From NCBI GenBank assembly GCA_016789405.1, contig JAEUPQ010000029.1, positions 62,001-126,000 on the forward strand: a DNA stretch of 64,000 nucleotides. Direction: 5' to 3'. Position 1 is the first letter of the stretch. Each line of letters begins with the position of its first letter. This stretch comes from Lysobacteraceae bacterium (GTDB lineage: Bacteria; Pseudomonadota; Gammaproteobacteria; Xanthomonadales; Xanthomonadaceae). Below are positions 11,531-19,898 of this stretch, in pieces. Below the pieces are notes generated by a model. That model had not been told where the DNA came from. It saw nothing but the letters and a program-made list of their open reading frames with translations, and searched no databases. The position numbers were made by a program, and so were the translations under genes.

Positions 11531-11771
11531 GGTGTGTCTCCTTGATGCGATCGCTCGCCCGAGACGGGCAAGTGCCCCTGAACAGCAGGGAGCGGGGATC
11601 CCGGCGGCGAAGCGCCGGCACGATGCGACGGATGGACGCGGGCCCCCGGAGGCCCGGCGCCTCACGTCCCCGTTCCGTGGAGTCGTGCGATGTCCGGCAG
11701 CCAAGGTTTACGCGAGTTCGGTGCGGGAGCGGACATTCGTCGCTGCAATGCAGTCGTGGTGCGAGGCGGAA

Positions 11772-11798
11772 CGAACGGGTCGCGATGCGGCCCGTTCG
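11772..11798 (-). terminator. Hairpin downstream of the small secreted protein gene
   Basis: CGAACGGG (11772-11779) pairs with CCCGTTCG (11791-11798), with an inner CGC/GCG extension. It lies 19 bases beyond the stop of the leftward gene. There is no clear T-run. Confidence 0.5.
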
Positions 11799-11817
11799 CG
11801 CTTTCGAGGCGTGTCGC

Positions 11818-12273
11818 TCAACCGCCCGCGATCGGCGGTTGCTTGCGACAGTGCTGCCAGACGACCTTGCAGTGGTTCTGCGCGCCGGGATTGTTGCAGC
11901 GCACGCGCAGGCTGTTCAGCGGCGGCAGCGTCACCGTGTTGGTATCGCGCGGGTCTCCTGCATTCAGGCTGCTCAGCACTTTGCTGTAGACCAGCGCGTT
12001 GTTCGAGTAAGCGAAGACCGAGACGGCCTGCACCGGATTGCTGCTCGAACACAGGGCATCGCCCGCAGTGCACAGGCGGACGCGCATGTAGGAGTCGCCT
12101 GCCAGCGGGCTGAGCGGCATCGATCGGGTGTCGGCGTGCTCGATCCAGGAGGTGCAGGGTTTGCCGTCCGTGCTGCAGTTGGCGACGGGCGTGCATGCGT
12201 AGATGTCGGCGTGCGCCGGTGTGGCGATGAGGCCGAACAGTGCAATCCCGAGGGACAGGGAGATGGTTTTCAT
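11818..12273 (-). CDS. Small secreted protein of unknown function
   Basis: This is a 151-residue protein starting at the ATG at 12273, with AAAGGAT seven bases upstream. The signal peptide MKTISLSLGIALFGLIATPAHA is followed by a mature region with six or more cysteines (for example YACTPVANCSTDGKPC), suggesting disulfide-bonded folding in the periplasm or outside the cell. I do not recognise the family. It sits between two repeat-bearing exoenzymes on the same strand but has its own leader and downstream hairpin. Confidence 0.75.
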   Translation of the reverse strand: MKTISLSLGIALFGLIATPAHADIYACTPVANCSTDGKPCTSWIEHADTRSMPLSPLAGDSYMRVRLCTAGDALCSSSNPVQAVSVFAYSNNALVYSKVLSSLNAGDPRDTNTVTLPPLNSLRVRCNNPGAQNHCKVVWQHCRKQPPIAGG

Positions 12274-12446
12274 GGTGAGATCCTTTCGTTCGATCTGACG
12301 GGGAAATGTGCCGACGCGGTGTCGACACTCCTTCCGTCGTTGTGTCGGGAAGAAGCCCGCCATCGGATTCCGGGCTCGCCGATGAGCGGTGCATGTCTCG
12401 ATGCCATGCGCACGAATCAGGTGCCGTGGTGACGCGGGCATGACGA

Positions 12447-12471
12447 AAACGGGCCGCGATGCGGCCCGTTT
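12447..12471 (-). terminator. Hairpin terminator after the M23 peptidase gene
   Basis: AAACGGGCCGC (12447-12457) pairs perfectly with its complement at 12461-12471 over a 3-base loop; read leftward the stem ends in ...CGTTTTCG. Stop codon to stem is 24 bases. Confidence 0.65.
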
Positions 12472-12495
12472 CGTGCGCGGACGCAAACGGTTCGA

Positions 12496-13929
12496 TCAGG
12501 GGTCGCGGCGCCAGATGCCGGCGTAGCGCCAGGTGCCGTCGTCGACATAGCCGGTGAGTGCGCGGGTCGTCATGTCCAGATCCATCGCACCCCGCCACTC
12601 ATCGTGGTACTGCGCGCTGCTCTGGTCGTGTCGCGCCTTGAACAGACCGAGGGCCTTCGAAGACCAGATGGCTGCGAACATCGGCGTGCCATTGTGGATG
12701 TAAGCGTTCACGTAGACCGGGTAGCGACCGGCGGCCTTGTTCGTTTCCATCACGGTCTGGTACTCGCCGGAGGTCATGGTGGAACGCGATTGCCAGGCGC
12801 CGAAATCGAAATTGGCGTTTTCCTTCTGGTAGATCGCGCTGTAGCGCAATTCGCCGCCGACGGAGAGCACCGAGACGTTGCGCGGCACGTAGCCTTCACC
12901 GGTCATGAAGTTGAACATGTCCTGGTGTTGCTGCAGGCCGAGATCGACATAGGATGCGACGGGCGAGGGCAGGCCCTTGCTGAAGATCACCGCGTAGCGG
13001 ACGCCGGAAGCCGTGTGGTAGCTCTCGAGGTTCTTGATCTGGAATCCCTTGCCGATGTACTCCTGGCGGCGATCGGTGAACGCGGCCTTGGTCAGACCGT
13101 GGAACGCGGCCCAGAGATGGTTGCCCTGCGGACGGAACACGGCATTGAAGTAGGTGTTGCTCCCGGAATTGAAGCCATCGACGAACTCGAGCTGGTAGCC
13201 GCCCAGCACGGCCTGGTCGACCTGGCACTGGTAGTCGGCGGCGGCGATGTTGCGCTTGGAGAACTCCGTGTAGCCAGACGGAACCGCGCCGGGCACCGAG
13301 CGCGCCTCGTACTGCGTGTTGTCGAGGAAGTAGGGGGTCGGTATGCCGCAGATGCGCGGAATGCGGTTGCGCTGGTTGCCGGCGTTGTCCTTCACGAAGC
13401 CGCCGACGGTGGTGATCGGATCGCTGTCGCGCAGCACCGCGACTTCGAAGTGCAGGTGCGGGCCGCCGGCGCAGCCCACGGCCCCCTGCTTCCCGAGTGG
13501 CGTACCCGCCTTCACGAATTCGTTGAGCGAGCGTCCTGCAGCGGTGAACGAATCCTTGGTCATGTGGCTGTACTTGCTCCACTCGCCGTTCGCATGTTCG
13601 ATCCAGACGTAGTTGTTCTTCTGTTCGCTCAACGGCAGGCCGGTGCAATCGATCTGGGCGCTGAAATCCTCCTCGACATAGCGGATCCAGCCGTCGGCGG
13701 CCGCGACGATCGTGTAGTCGCTGCCGTTGCGGCCGTTCATGTCGATGGCCAGCGTCGTGGCCGCGCCGTGTTCGATATGGTCGCGGCCGACGTAGACATC
13801 GGTGCCGTTGGCGTACGGGATGCGATAGACGCCGTTCGACGGTTCGGCGGCGAGGGCATGCCCCGCAAAGGCGGTGACGGTCACCGCCAGCGTGGCAAGC
13901 AGGGCGGGCGTGGCGTTTCGTGCGGTCAT
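12496..13929 (-). CDS. Secreted M23 (LytM-type) metallopeptidase with C-terminal tandem repeats
   Basis: This 477-residue exoenzyme starts at the ATG at 13929 with GGAGA upstream. Its signal peptide ends near VTVTAFAGHALA. The peptidase domain (about residues 35-180) shows 'EHGAATTLAIDM', carrying the first His and Asp zinc ligands, YSHMTK, and the H158-L-H160-F motif. M23 enzymes cut peptide crossbridges of peptidoglycan or oligoglycine stretches. The C-terminal 280 residues are degenerate copies of the 'GY.L..VDGF....YFNAVF' tandem repeat also present in the beta-lactamase-fold protein at 9704-11530. Lysobacter relatives secrete such M23 enzymes to lyse other bacteria, so a role in predation or competition is plausible but inferred. 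Confidence 0.88.
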   Translation of the reverse strand: MTARNATPALLATLAVTVTAFAGHALAAEPSNGVYRIPYANGTDVYVGRDHIEHGAATTLAIDMNGRNGSDYTIVAAADGWIRYVEEDFSAQIDCTGLPLSEQKNNYVWIEHANGEWSKYSHMTKDSFTAAGRSLNEFVKAGTPLGKQGAVGCAGGPHLHFEVAVLRDSDPITTVGGFVKDNAGNQRNRIPRICGIPTPYFLDNTQYEARSVPGAVPSGYTEFSKRNIAAADYQCQVDQAVLGGYQLEFVDGFNSGSNTYFNAVFRPQGNHLWAAFHGLTKAAFTDRRQEYIGKGFQIKNLESYHTASGVRYAVIFSKGLPSPVASYVDLGLQQHQDMFNFMTGEGYVPRNVSVLSVGGELRYSAIYQKENANFDFGAWQSRSTMTSGEYQTVMETNKAAGRYPVYVNAYIHNGTPMFAAIWSSKALGLFKARHDQSSAQYHDEWRGAMDLDMTTRALTGYVDDGTWRYAGIWRRDP

Positions 13930-14256
13930 CTGGAGTCTCCTGGGTGGGTGGTCGGCGGGCGCCCTTGCATTGGCGATGGCCCGCTTGACCTCATCAGTCG
14001 CAGTCCCCGGAGCGAACCCGCCACCTCTCCGCAATTTTTTTCCAGTGAGTCCGTTCCGCATGGAACAACGGCACCGGATTGAATCCGCCTTGGCCAGGGG
14101 TGGCGGGTTTCCGGTGCTGGCTGCGACTTGAGGGATGGACGCACCCCGATCCGTCCGCCACCTGCCTGTCCTCGGGCGGCTCTCCGCCGCGTTAGCTGGG
14201 CCGATGCGGTGGTTCCACCCTGTCAATTCGCATTCGCATTCGCATTGGAGAACACC
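13930..14256 (+). other. Intergenic region, divergent promoters
   Basis: This 327-bp stretch separates the divergent M23 peptidase and CARDB-like genes and must hold both promoters. Visible items are an A/T run at 14034-14041 and a short tandem CATTCG repeat at 14229-14246 just before the CARDB-like start. I see no open frame, RNA gene or convincing promoter box. Confidence 0.4.
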
Positions 14257-14850
14257 ATGTGCCAGTCCCTCGCCAGGTCCCTTGAACGCTTTCGTCGCGC
14301 ACTGCTGTGCGCGTCCATCCTGCTGGCCGCTCCGATGGCATGGGCGGGCGAGCTCACGCTCGGTCCAGATCCGCAGGGCGGTGGCGGCGGCACCAACCCG
14401 ACCCAGGGGGGCGGCGACAGCATGGCCAACGCCGTGTCGTCCACCATCGATCTGACCCTGGTGGTCGGCAACGCCTCAGGCCTGGTGGTCGGCGATGTCC
14501 TCGTGCCCTGGGGCGGAACCGTCGTGATCGGCGCTGACACGGCATCGGAGAAGATGCTGGATCGCTGCCGCTATCGCTTCCGCTACGTCGCCGGCAATGA
14601 AGGCGGTTCGTGGTCGATCGCCACGACCAACCGCATCTTCCGCGAGGCGCCGGGCTGGCCCGTCCTCAGTTCGCATGGCATGCCGGCCCTGCCGGCCGGT
14701 ATCGCGACCGTACTCTCGGGTTCGATCTGGCTCCCGGAAGGCGTCTCGACGCTGTACGTGTATGTCGACAACGCCGCGCTCAATCCGGAATTCGACGAAG
14801 CCGACAACCTGCGCCGCGTCTCGGTCATCGTGCGCGGCGACTGCAATTGA
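14257..14850 (+). CDS. Secreted CARDB-like domain protein
   Basis: This is a 197-residue protein starting at the ATG at 14257, with GGAG eight bases upstream. Its signal peptide is cleaved near APMAWAGEL. A Gly-rich linker (GGGGGTN) precedes a single Ig-like domain ending 'VDNAALNPEFDEADNLRRVSV'. The pattern D..N.V.E..E.NN is characteristic of CARDB, a cell-adhesion-related bacterial domain often found in exported proteins. There is no enzyme motif. It converges on the sigma/kinase operon and is the only rightward gene of this secreted cluster. Confidence 0.7.
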   Translation: MCQSLARSLERFRRALLCASILLAAPMAWAGELTLGPDPQGGGGGTNPTQGGGDSMANAVSSTIDLTLVVGNASGLVVGDVLVPWGGTVVIGADTASEKMLDRCRYRFRYVAGNEGGSWSIATTNRIFREAPGWPVLSSHGMPALPAGIATVLSGSIWLPEGVSTLYVYVDNAALNPEFDEADNLRRVSVIVRGDCN

Positions 14851-14881
14851 ATCCTGTTCCGCTCGGGGGCTGACGGATCCG

Positions 14882-14906
14882 CACGCCCGCTCAACGAGCG
14901 GGCGTG
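14882..14906 (+). terminator. Bidirectional hairpin overlapping the kinase stop codon
   Basis: CACGCCCGCTC (14882-14892) pairs perfectly with GAGCGGGCGTG (14896-14906) over a 3-base loop. The stop codon of the leftward kinase gene (14891-14893) lies inside the hairpin. No T-run is present on either side. Confidence 0.55.
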
Positions 14907-17716
14907 TCCGCATTCGCGGCAGGAGGCACCTGTGCGAGCAGCGCCGTGAGGTCGCGGGTCTTCCGGTCCTCGCTGCCCAGTGCCTTGCGGCTGATATCGA
15001 GTCCTTCGCGCAACAGGGGCCTCGCTTCGTCGAAGCGCTGCTGTGCAAGCAGCAGCTCGCCCAGTGACTTCAGCACGGTGGCGATCCGCTCGCTGCCTGG
15101 CGACAGGCGGACGCGGTAGATCGCGAGCGCCTTGCGCATGGCGTCCTCGGCATCGTGCGCGCGACCCTGGCGCGCCTGCACGACGCCAAGGCGATTGAGC
15201 GCCATGCCCACCAGGTCGTGGTCCGGACCATGGAACGCGCTCTGGATGCGGATGGCGTCGCGATATCCGCGCTCCGCATCGTCGAAACGATCCTGTGCTT
15301 CCCGGAGCCGCGCGAGGTTGTAGTACGTCGATCCTCGCCAGTGGTGGTCCGCGGGATACGCGTCCAGCGCTTCCATGAAATAGCGTTCCGCGGTGGCGTG
15401 ATCGCCCTGTCGATAGAGCAACTGGCCGAGATCGTTGAGGTTGAGCCCCACCATCTCGTGCCGCGCACCGAGCGCATCGCGCCGGATCACCAGCGCCTGT
15501 TCCAGCAGGTCGCGCGCCTGGGCCACGTCGCCCTGGTCGCGCAGCGTGATGGCCTGGTTGTTCATCACCAGCGCCACGGCCGGATGGCGATCGCCCACGG
15601 CGGCCCGCATCACCGAAAGCGCCTCTGCATGAAGCTTCGCCGCTTCCGCGTGTTCGCCACGCCCGCTGCGCGCCCAAGCGAGATCCGACAGGCTGTTGGC
15701 GAGTTCCGGATGCGCGTCCGGCAGGCGCTTGCGATTGATGGCGAGCGCTTGTTCGAACAGGGACACGGCCTCGTCATGTCGACCGAGATGACGCGCGACG
15801 CGACCGATGTCGCCCAGTGCGTCTGCGACCGCAGGGTGGGCATTGCCATGCGAGTCGCGGCGCATGGCAAGGCTGCGGCGATACAGCGCTTCGGCAGTGC
15901 CCAACTGGCCACCTCGTTCGTTCGCCGAAGCGAGGTCATTGAGCGTATCGGCGATGGCGTCGCGATCCTGCGGTGAGAGGTGTTCGAATGCAGCCAGGGA
16001 CGTACGGAGCAGGGGCTCGGCGTCGTGGTGGCGGCCGAGTTCCATCATCAGGCGCGCATTGCTGCGCTGTGCGCGGGCGAGCGCCAGCGGCGTCGTCTGT
16101 TCAAGCGTGCGGGCGATGGCCAGCTCCCGCTCGAGCAGGTCGCGGGCGCGGCCGTATTCGCCCAGCTTTCGGTACGCCTCGCCAATGGTGTCGAGCAGTT
16201 CGACCTGCACTTCGGGCTGACCCTCCAGCTCGCGTTCGATCTGCGCCCAGCCGCGATCGATCATCTCCCGCACGGTGAGTTTCGCGCCGCCCGACAGTTC
16301 GGGATCTGCCGCTTCCAGCAGCCTCGACACGAGTGCCTGCACCTGCCGCGCCTTCGTCGCCTCGGCCTGCGCGCGATCGCGCTCGCGGGCGATCGTGCGC
16401 GCCTGCAAGGTCACGGTGCCGGCGTAGGCCACGATCAGGGCGAACATCGCGCCGGAGGTGGCGACCGCCCAGGCATGGCGACGCACGAAGCGACCCGCGA
16501 CGTACGCGAACGTGTCAGCCCTCGCCGACACGGGGCGGAGCTGTCGCCATCGTTCGAGATCGTCGATCAGCGCCTGTGCCGAGGCATAGCGCCTTTCCGG
16601 CTCCTTGCGCAGCGCCATCGCCACGATGTTGTCCAGGTCGCCACGCAGGCGCCGACGCAGTGCAGCCGGCGAACTCGCGCGGGCCGCACTGCGCGCCTCG
16701 ACCTCGCCGGGTGCGCCGTCGACGACGCGCTCGCTGGGCTTCGCCGGCGTGTCGGTGCAGATGGCCTGCTCGAGCGAGCGCTGCGTGAGCGCTTCAACGC
16801 GCTGCGCCCGATGCCCCGTCAGCAACTCGTAGAGCAGCAGTCCGAGCTGGTAGATGTCGGCGGACGTGGCAGTAGGGCGCCCGAGGACCTGCTCGGGCGT
16901 CGCGTATTCCGGCGTGAACATCCGCACGGCGGTGCGTGTCGCGCTGCGAGCGCCATCGCCATCGTCCGACAGCACCTTGGCAATGCCGAAGTCGAGCAGC
17001 TTCACGGCGCCGTCTTCGGTGACGAGGATGTTCGACGGCTTGAGGTCGCGATGCGCGACCAGATTGCCGTGGGCATGTGCGACGGCTCGCACGACCTGCA
17101 GGAACAGTTCGATGCGCGCATCGATGCCGAGCGCGAGCCGGTCGCAGTAGGCATCGATCTGCTCGCCCTGGATGCATTCCATCACCAGGTAGGGCCGAGC
17201 TTCGTCGTCGCGCCCGCCATCGAGCAGGCGCGCGATGCCCGGATGGTTCAGGCCGGCGAGGATCCGGCGCTCCAGTGCGAAGCGCTGCAGGAATTCCTGC
17301 GAGTCGCTGTCGGATCGCAATCGCTTGAGCGCGCCGGTCTGGCGGAAGCCGTCCGTCTCGCGCTCGACGCGGTAGACCGCGCCCATGCCGCCGCGTCCGA
17401 GTACGGCGACGGGCGTCCAGACGCCGATGCGCGATGGCAGTGCTTCTTCCGGTGAGCAATCGCGCTCGATGCCTGGCGGGCTCGCATCGAACATCGCTTG
17501 CCACTGGGCGCCGGAGAGTTCTCCCGGCTGGAGTCGATGCGGGTCCGGATCCTCGGCCAGGGCTAGCAGGGATCGCAGTTCACGCTCTGCGCCTGCCATG
17601 TGTCTTTCGCAATCGGCGAGGAAGGCATCCCGCGCCGCATCGTGCAGGTCCAGCGCCCGGTCGAACCACGCGTCCAGTCGGGCGCGCGGATCCTGCGCGC
17701 CGGGTTCGGCCGTCAT
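14891..17716 (-). CDS. Transmembrane Ser/Thr protein kinase with C-terminal TPR repeats
   Basis: This 941-residue kinase starts with ATG at 17716, overlapping the sigma factor stop by ATGA. After a leading helical region come the kinase motifs: glycine loop LGRGGMG (106-112), ALK with Lys131, HRDLKPSN with Asp224, and DFG with Asp242. All catalytic residues are present, so it should be active. A membrane segment near residues 405-432 puts the remaining part, a long series of TPR repeats (about 480-930), in the periplasm. The layout matches PknS/PknT-type kinases that phosphorylate a neighbouring ECF sigma factor in response to an envelope signal. The 4-bp overlap argues that sigma and kinase are translated together as one switch. 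Confidence 0.92.
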   Translation of the reverse strand: MTAEPGAQDPRARLDAWFDRALDLHDAARDAFLADCERHMAGAERELRSLLALAEDPDPHRLQPGELSGAQWQAMFDASPPGIERDCSPEEALPSRIGVWTPVAVLGRGGMGAVYRVERETDGFRQTGALKRLRSDSDSQEFLQRFALERRILAGLNHPGIARLLDGGRDDEARPYLVMECIQGEQIDAYCDRLALGIDARIELFLQVVRAVAHAHGNLVAHRDLKPSNILVTEDGAVKLLDFGIAKVLSDDGDGARSATRTAVRMFTPEYATPEQVLGRPTATSADIYQLGLLLYELLTGHRAQRVEALTQRSLEQAICTDTPAKPSERVVDGAPGEVEARSAARASSPAALRRRLRGDLDNIVAMALRKEPERRYASAQALIDDLERWRQLRPVSARADTFAYVAGRFVRRHAWAVATSGAMFALIVAYAGTVTLQARTIARERDRAQAEATKARQVQALVSRLLEAADPELSGGAKLTVREMIDRGWAQIERELEGQPEVQVELLDTIGEAYRKLGEYGRARDLLERELAIARTLEQTTPLALARAQRSNARLMMELGRHHDAEPLLRTSLAAFEHLSPQDRDAIADTLNDLASANERGGQLGTAEALYRRSLAMRRDSHGNAHPAVADALGDIGRVARHLGRHDEAVSLFEQALAINRKRLPDAHPELANSLSDLAWARSGRGEHAEAAKLHAEALSVMRAAVGDRHPAVALVMNNQAITLRDQGDVAQARDLLEQALVIRRDALGARHEMVGLNLNDLGQLLYRQGDHATAERYFMEALDAYPADHHWRGSTYYNLARLREAQDRFDDAERGYRDAIRIQSAFHGPDHDLVGMALNRLGVVQARQGRAHDAEDAMRKALAIYRVRLSPGSERIATVLKSLGELLLAQQRFDEARPLLREGLDISRKALGSEDRKTRDLTALLAQVPPAANADTPAR

Positions 17717-18273
17717 GGCGCTCCCATGGCCTTCAGCAGCCATGCGCGTGCGCGCATCCAGTCGCGTTGCACGGTGCGAAGCGATGTTTCGAGCGCCTCG
17801 GCGGTCTCTTCCTCGGTCATCCCCGCGAAGTAGCGGCATTCGACCAGTCGCGCGAGGCGCGGATTGAACTCCGCGAGCTTGCCGAGCGCGTCGTCGATCG
17901 CCAGCACCTGTTCGGGAGAGTCATCGGCGGACACCATGTCCGGTTGCAGCGTGACTTCGACCGCGTCGCCACCGCGTTTCGCAGCGAGCCGGCGGCGGGC
18001 ATCGTCGACCATGATCCGGCGCATCGCCCGCGCGCAGATCGCGAAGAAATGTCCGCGGTTCTGCCAGTCGACGCCGTCCTCGTCGACCAGTTGCAGATAG
18101 GCCTCCTGGACGAGGCTGGTGGTATCCAGCATCAGCCCACGCGGACCGCCTTTGGCCAGCTGGCGATGCGCGATGGCCCGCAACTGGTCGTAGACCAGGG
18201 GCACCATGCGGTCGAAGGCTTCGCGGTCCCCGGCATGGTGGCGCTGCAGCAAGTACGTGATTTCACTGGGCAT
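17713..18273 (-). CDS. ECF-type RNA polymerase sigma factor (kinase-linked family)
   Basis: This 186-residue sigma factor contains region 2 (about residues 20-100) and region 4 (about 125-180, with the helix-turn-helix 'MTEEETAEALETSLRTVQRDW'). It belongs to the ECF_sigma family defined by TIGR02999. Region 2.2, which in ordinary ECF factors carries an acidic DAED motif that contacts the beta-prime subunit, reads D50-T-T-S-LVQE here, so the acidic residues are replaced by Thr/Thr/Ser. In the related Vibrio EcfP, phosphorylation of a Thr at this site by its kinase makes the sigma active. No anti-sigma gene is nearby. The start at 18273 gives MPSEITYLL; longer starts add a proline-rich tail. 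Confidence 0.9.
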   Translation of the reverse strand: MPSEITYLLQRHHAGDREAFDRMVPLVYDQLRAIAHRQLAKGGPRGLMLDTTSLVQEAYLQLVDEDGVDWQNRGHFFAICARAMRRIMVDDARRRLAAKRGGDAVEVTLQPDMVSADDSPEQVLAIDDALGKLAEFNPRLARLVECRYFAGMTEEETAEALETSLRTVQRDWMRARAWLLKAMGAP

Positions 18274-18431
18274 GGCGGGCTGTGGGCGGTTCGGGGGAGG
18301 GGGCTGGGGCGGTCTTGCCGAGGGTGAACGCATGAAACGGCGGACGACGGTCGACGGGCTGACGGATTGCACTGTAATTCGTGAAAAGAATCGGTTAGAT
18401 TTCGCCATTGTTCCGAAAATGGAATGCCCAG

Positions 18432-19409
18432 ATGAATGATCTCAACGACCTCTACTACTTCGCGATGGTGGTCGAACATTCCGGTTTCGCAGCCGCCGAG
18501 CGCGCGCTGGGCATCCCGAAATCGCGCCTGAGCCGTCGCATCAGCCAGCTGGAAACCGACCTGGGCGCACGCCTGCTGCAGCGATCGACGCGCCGTTTCG
18601 CGGTGACCGATGTGGGCCAGAGCGTGTATCGCCATGCGCAGTCGATGATGGCCGAAGCCGCCGCCGCCCGCGAGGTGGTCGACCGCCTCAGCGCCGAGCC
18701 GCGCGGCCTGGTTCGCGTCAGCGTGCCGGTCGGCATCGCCCAGGAACTGATTCCGAGGCTGCTTCCCGATTTCCTCGCGCGCTACCCGCTGGTCCGCGTG
18801 CAGTTGCACGTCAACAACCGCCGCGTGGACGTCATCAATGAAGGCTTCGACGTCGCGATCCGCGTGCGTTCGCGGCTCGATGACGACGGCAGCCTGGTGA
18901 TGCGCAGCTTCGGACAGATCCAGGAGTTGCTGGTCGCCAGTCCGAAATACCTCGACCGTGCGGGACGTCCGCGCGAGCCCGAGGACCTCGCCAACCACAC
19001 CACGCTGAGCATGAGCGAGGACGAAGCCCGCCAGCGCTGGGAGCTGCAGGGCGAGAACGGCGAAATCCGTCGCGTCGAACTCAAGCCGCGTGTCGCCGGC
19101 TTCGACTTCCCGATGCTGATGGCGCTGGCCAAGCAGGGTCTCGGCGTCACCCTGCTGCCCGAGACCATCTGCGCCGAAGCCGTGCGCGCCAAGGAACTTG
19201 AAGTCGTGCTGCCGCAGTGGCGCCTGCCGATGGGCATCTGCCACGCCGTCTTCGCCTCCCGCCGCGGCCTGCTGCCCGCGGTGCGCATGTTCATCGACCA
19301 CCTGGCCGAGTACATGCCCCCGCTGCTGGAGGTCTCGCGCCTGCAATGCAGCAATTGCCCGCAGGCCGTGGAAAGCGCGAAACAGGTTAAAATGCCGGCC
19401 CCGGCGTGA
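18432..19409 (+). CDS. LysR family transcriptional regulator
   Basis: This 325-residue regulator has an N-terminal winged helix-turn-helix (MNDLNDLYYFAMVVEHSGFA, with 'AERALGIPKSRLSRRISQLE') and a substrate-binding domain from about residue 90. The ATG at 18432 matches the family start. The C-terminus is about 20 residues longer than usual and contains a Cys pair (LQCSNC). Its targets are unknown: the neighbouring sigma factor is divergent, 158 bp away, and no metabolic gene is adjacent. The upstream region is unusually AT-rich (18370-18425), as expected for a divergent promoter. Confidence 0.92.
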   Translation: MNDLNDLYYFAMVVEHSGFAAAERALGIPKSRLSRRISQLETDLGARLLQRSTRRFAVTDVGQSVYRHAQSMMAEAAAAREVVDRLSAEPRGLVRVSVPVGIAQELIPRLLPDFLARYPLVRVQLHVNNRRVDVINEGFDVAIRVRSRLDDDGSLVMRSFGQIQELLVASPKYLDRAGRPREPEDLANHTTLSMSEDEARQRWELQGENGEIRRVELKPRVAGFDFPMLMALAKQGLGVTLLPETICAEAVRAKELEVVLPQWRLPMGICHAVFASRRGLLPAVRMFIDHLAEYMPPLLEVSRLQCSNCPQAVESAKQVKMPAPA

Positions 19410-19417
19410 GGCCGGCA
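19393..19417 (+). terminator. Hairpin over the LysR stop codon
   Basis: TGCCGGCC (19393-19400) pairs with GGCCGGCA (19410-19417) and brackets the LysR stop codon. There is no T-run, so it may be a weak terminator. Confidence 0.4.
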
Positions 19418-19522
19418 CGCATCAGCTTCTGTTCTCCCAAGCCAAAGGCGAGGGACCTGCTTGTCGCAGGCTGACGATGGACTTGTCGAGTCGCGCGCAA
19501 GCGCGGCATCGCGAGACAGAAC

Positions 19523-19558
19523 GGAGAGATGGCCGAGTGGTTCAAGGCAGCGGTCTTG
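19523..19558 (+). pseudogene. Truncated 5' copy of tRNA-Ser
   Basis: These 36 bases repeat the 5' acceptor strand, D arm and anticodon 5' strand of the intact tRNA-Ser at 19643 with a single difference (TTCAAG for TTTAAG). The sequence immediately upstream (GCGAGACAGAAC versus GCGACAGACAAT) is also similar. After the anticodon the sequence diverges and no 3' acceptor strand follows, so it cannot fold as a tRNA. It looks like a decayed tandem duplicate. Confidence 0.7.
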
Positions 19559-19642
19559 GCTGCGCAGGCCGAAGGCCGGAGCGAACATCGACCGAAGGTC
19601 GATGGTCAAACCGCCGAACAGTGTGAAAACGCGACAGACAAT

Positions 19643-19732
19643 GGAGAGATGGCCGAGTGGTTTAAGGCAGCGGTCTTGAAAACCGCCGAAGGGTCAAACC
19701 TTCCGTGGGTTCGAATCCCACTCTCTCCGCCA
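19643..19732 (+). tRNA. tRNA-Ser (anticodon UGA)
   Basis: The 90 nt fold as a type II tRNA. The acceptor GGAGAGA pairs with TCTCTCC, followed by discriminator G and an encoded CCA. The D arm is GCCGAGTGG...AAGGC. The anticodon stem GCGGT/ACCGC holds loop CTTGAAA with anticodon TGA, the long variable arm is GAAGGG...CCTTCC, and the T arm is GTGGGTTCGAATCCCAC. It decodes UCA and other UCN serine codons. A hairpin follows directly. Confidence 0.97.
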
Positions 19733-19771
19733 GATACGCAAAGGCCCCCGGATGGGGGCTTTCGCGTATCT
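19732..19771 (+). terminator. Long hairpin directly after tRNA-Ser
   Basis: AGATACGC (19732-19739) pairs with GCGTATCT (19764-19771), with an inner AAGGCCCCC/GGGGGCTTT stem (one wobble, one mismatch). It begins at the last base of the CCA end. Beyond it, GGGAGAGAG at 19772-19780 and GTGGG echo the tRNA 3' strand in reverse orientation. Confidence 0.7.
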
Positions 19772-19878
19772 GGGAGAGAGCAGTGGGTGGACGAACTCGC
19801 CTGGTTCGACGCATCGGCACGATTGCCGATGCGCACAGCGAAGCTGCCCGCAGGGCGAGGGCCATGGATGGCCCGGGT

Positions 19879-19898
19879 GAATCCCACTCTCTCCGCCA
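19879..19898 (+). repeat. 20-bp direct repeat of the tRNA-Ser 3' end (attachment-site-like)
   Basis: GAATCCCACTCTCTCCGCCA occurs at 19713-19732 (the 3' end of the intact tRNA) and again at 19879-19898. Exact duplication of a tRNA 3' end is what integration of a mobile element at a tRNA gene leaves behind. Only 146 bp lie between the copies and no integrase is present. An inverted repeat TCTCAT-GAA-ATGAGA (19900-19914) adjoins the second copy. Confidence 0.6.

Noticed and set aside
14229-14246. Tandem CATTCG hexamers before the CARDB-like gene, considered as a phase-variation tract
   Set aside because: Only about three copies, ending before the ribosome site; too short to claim slippage control.
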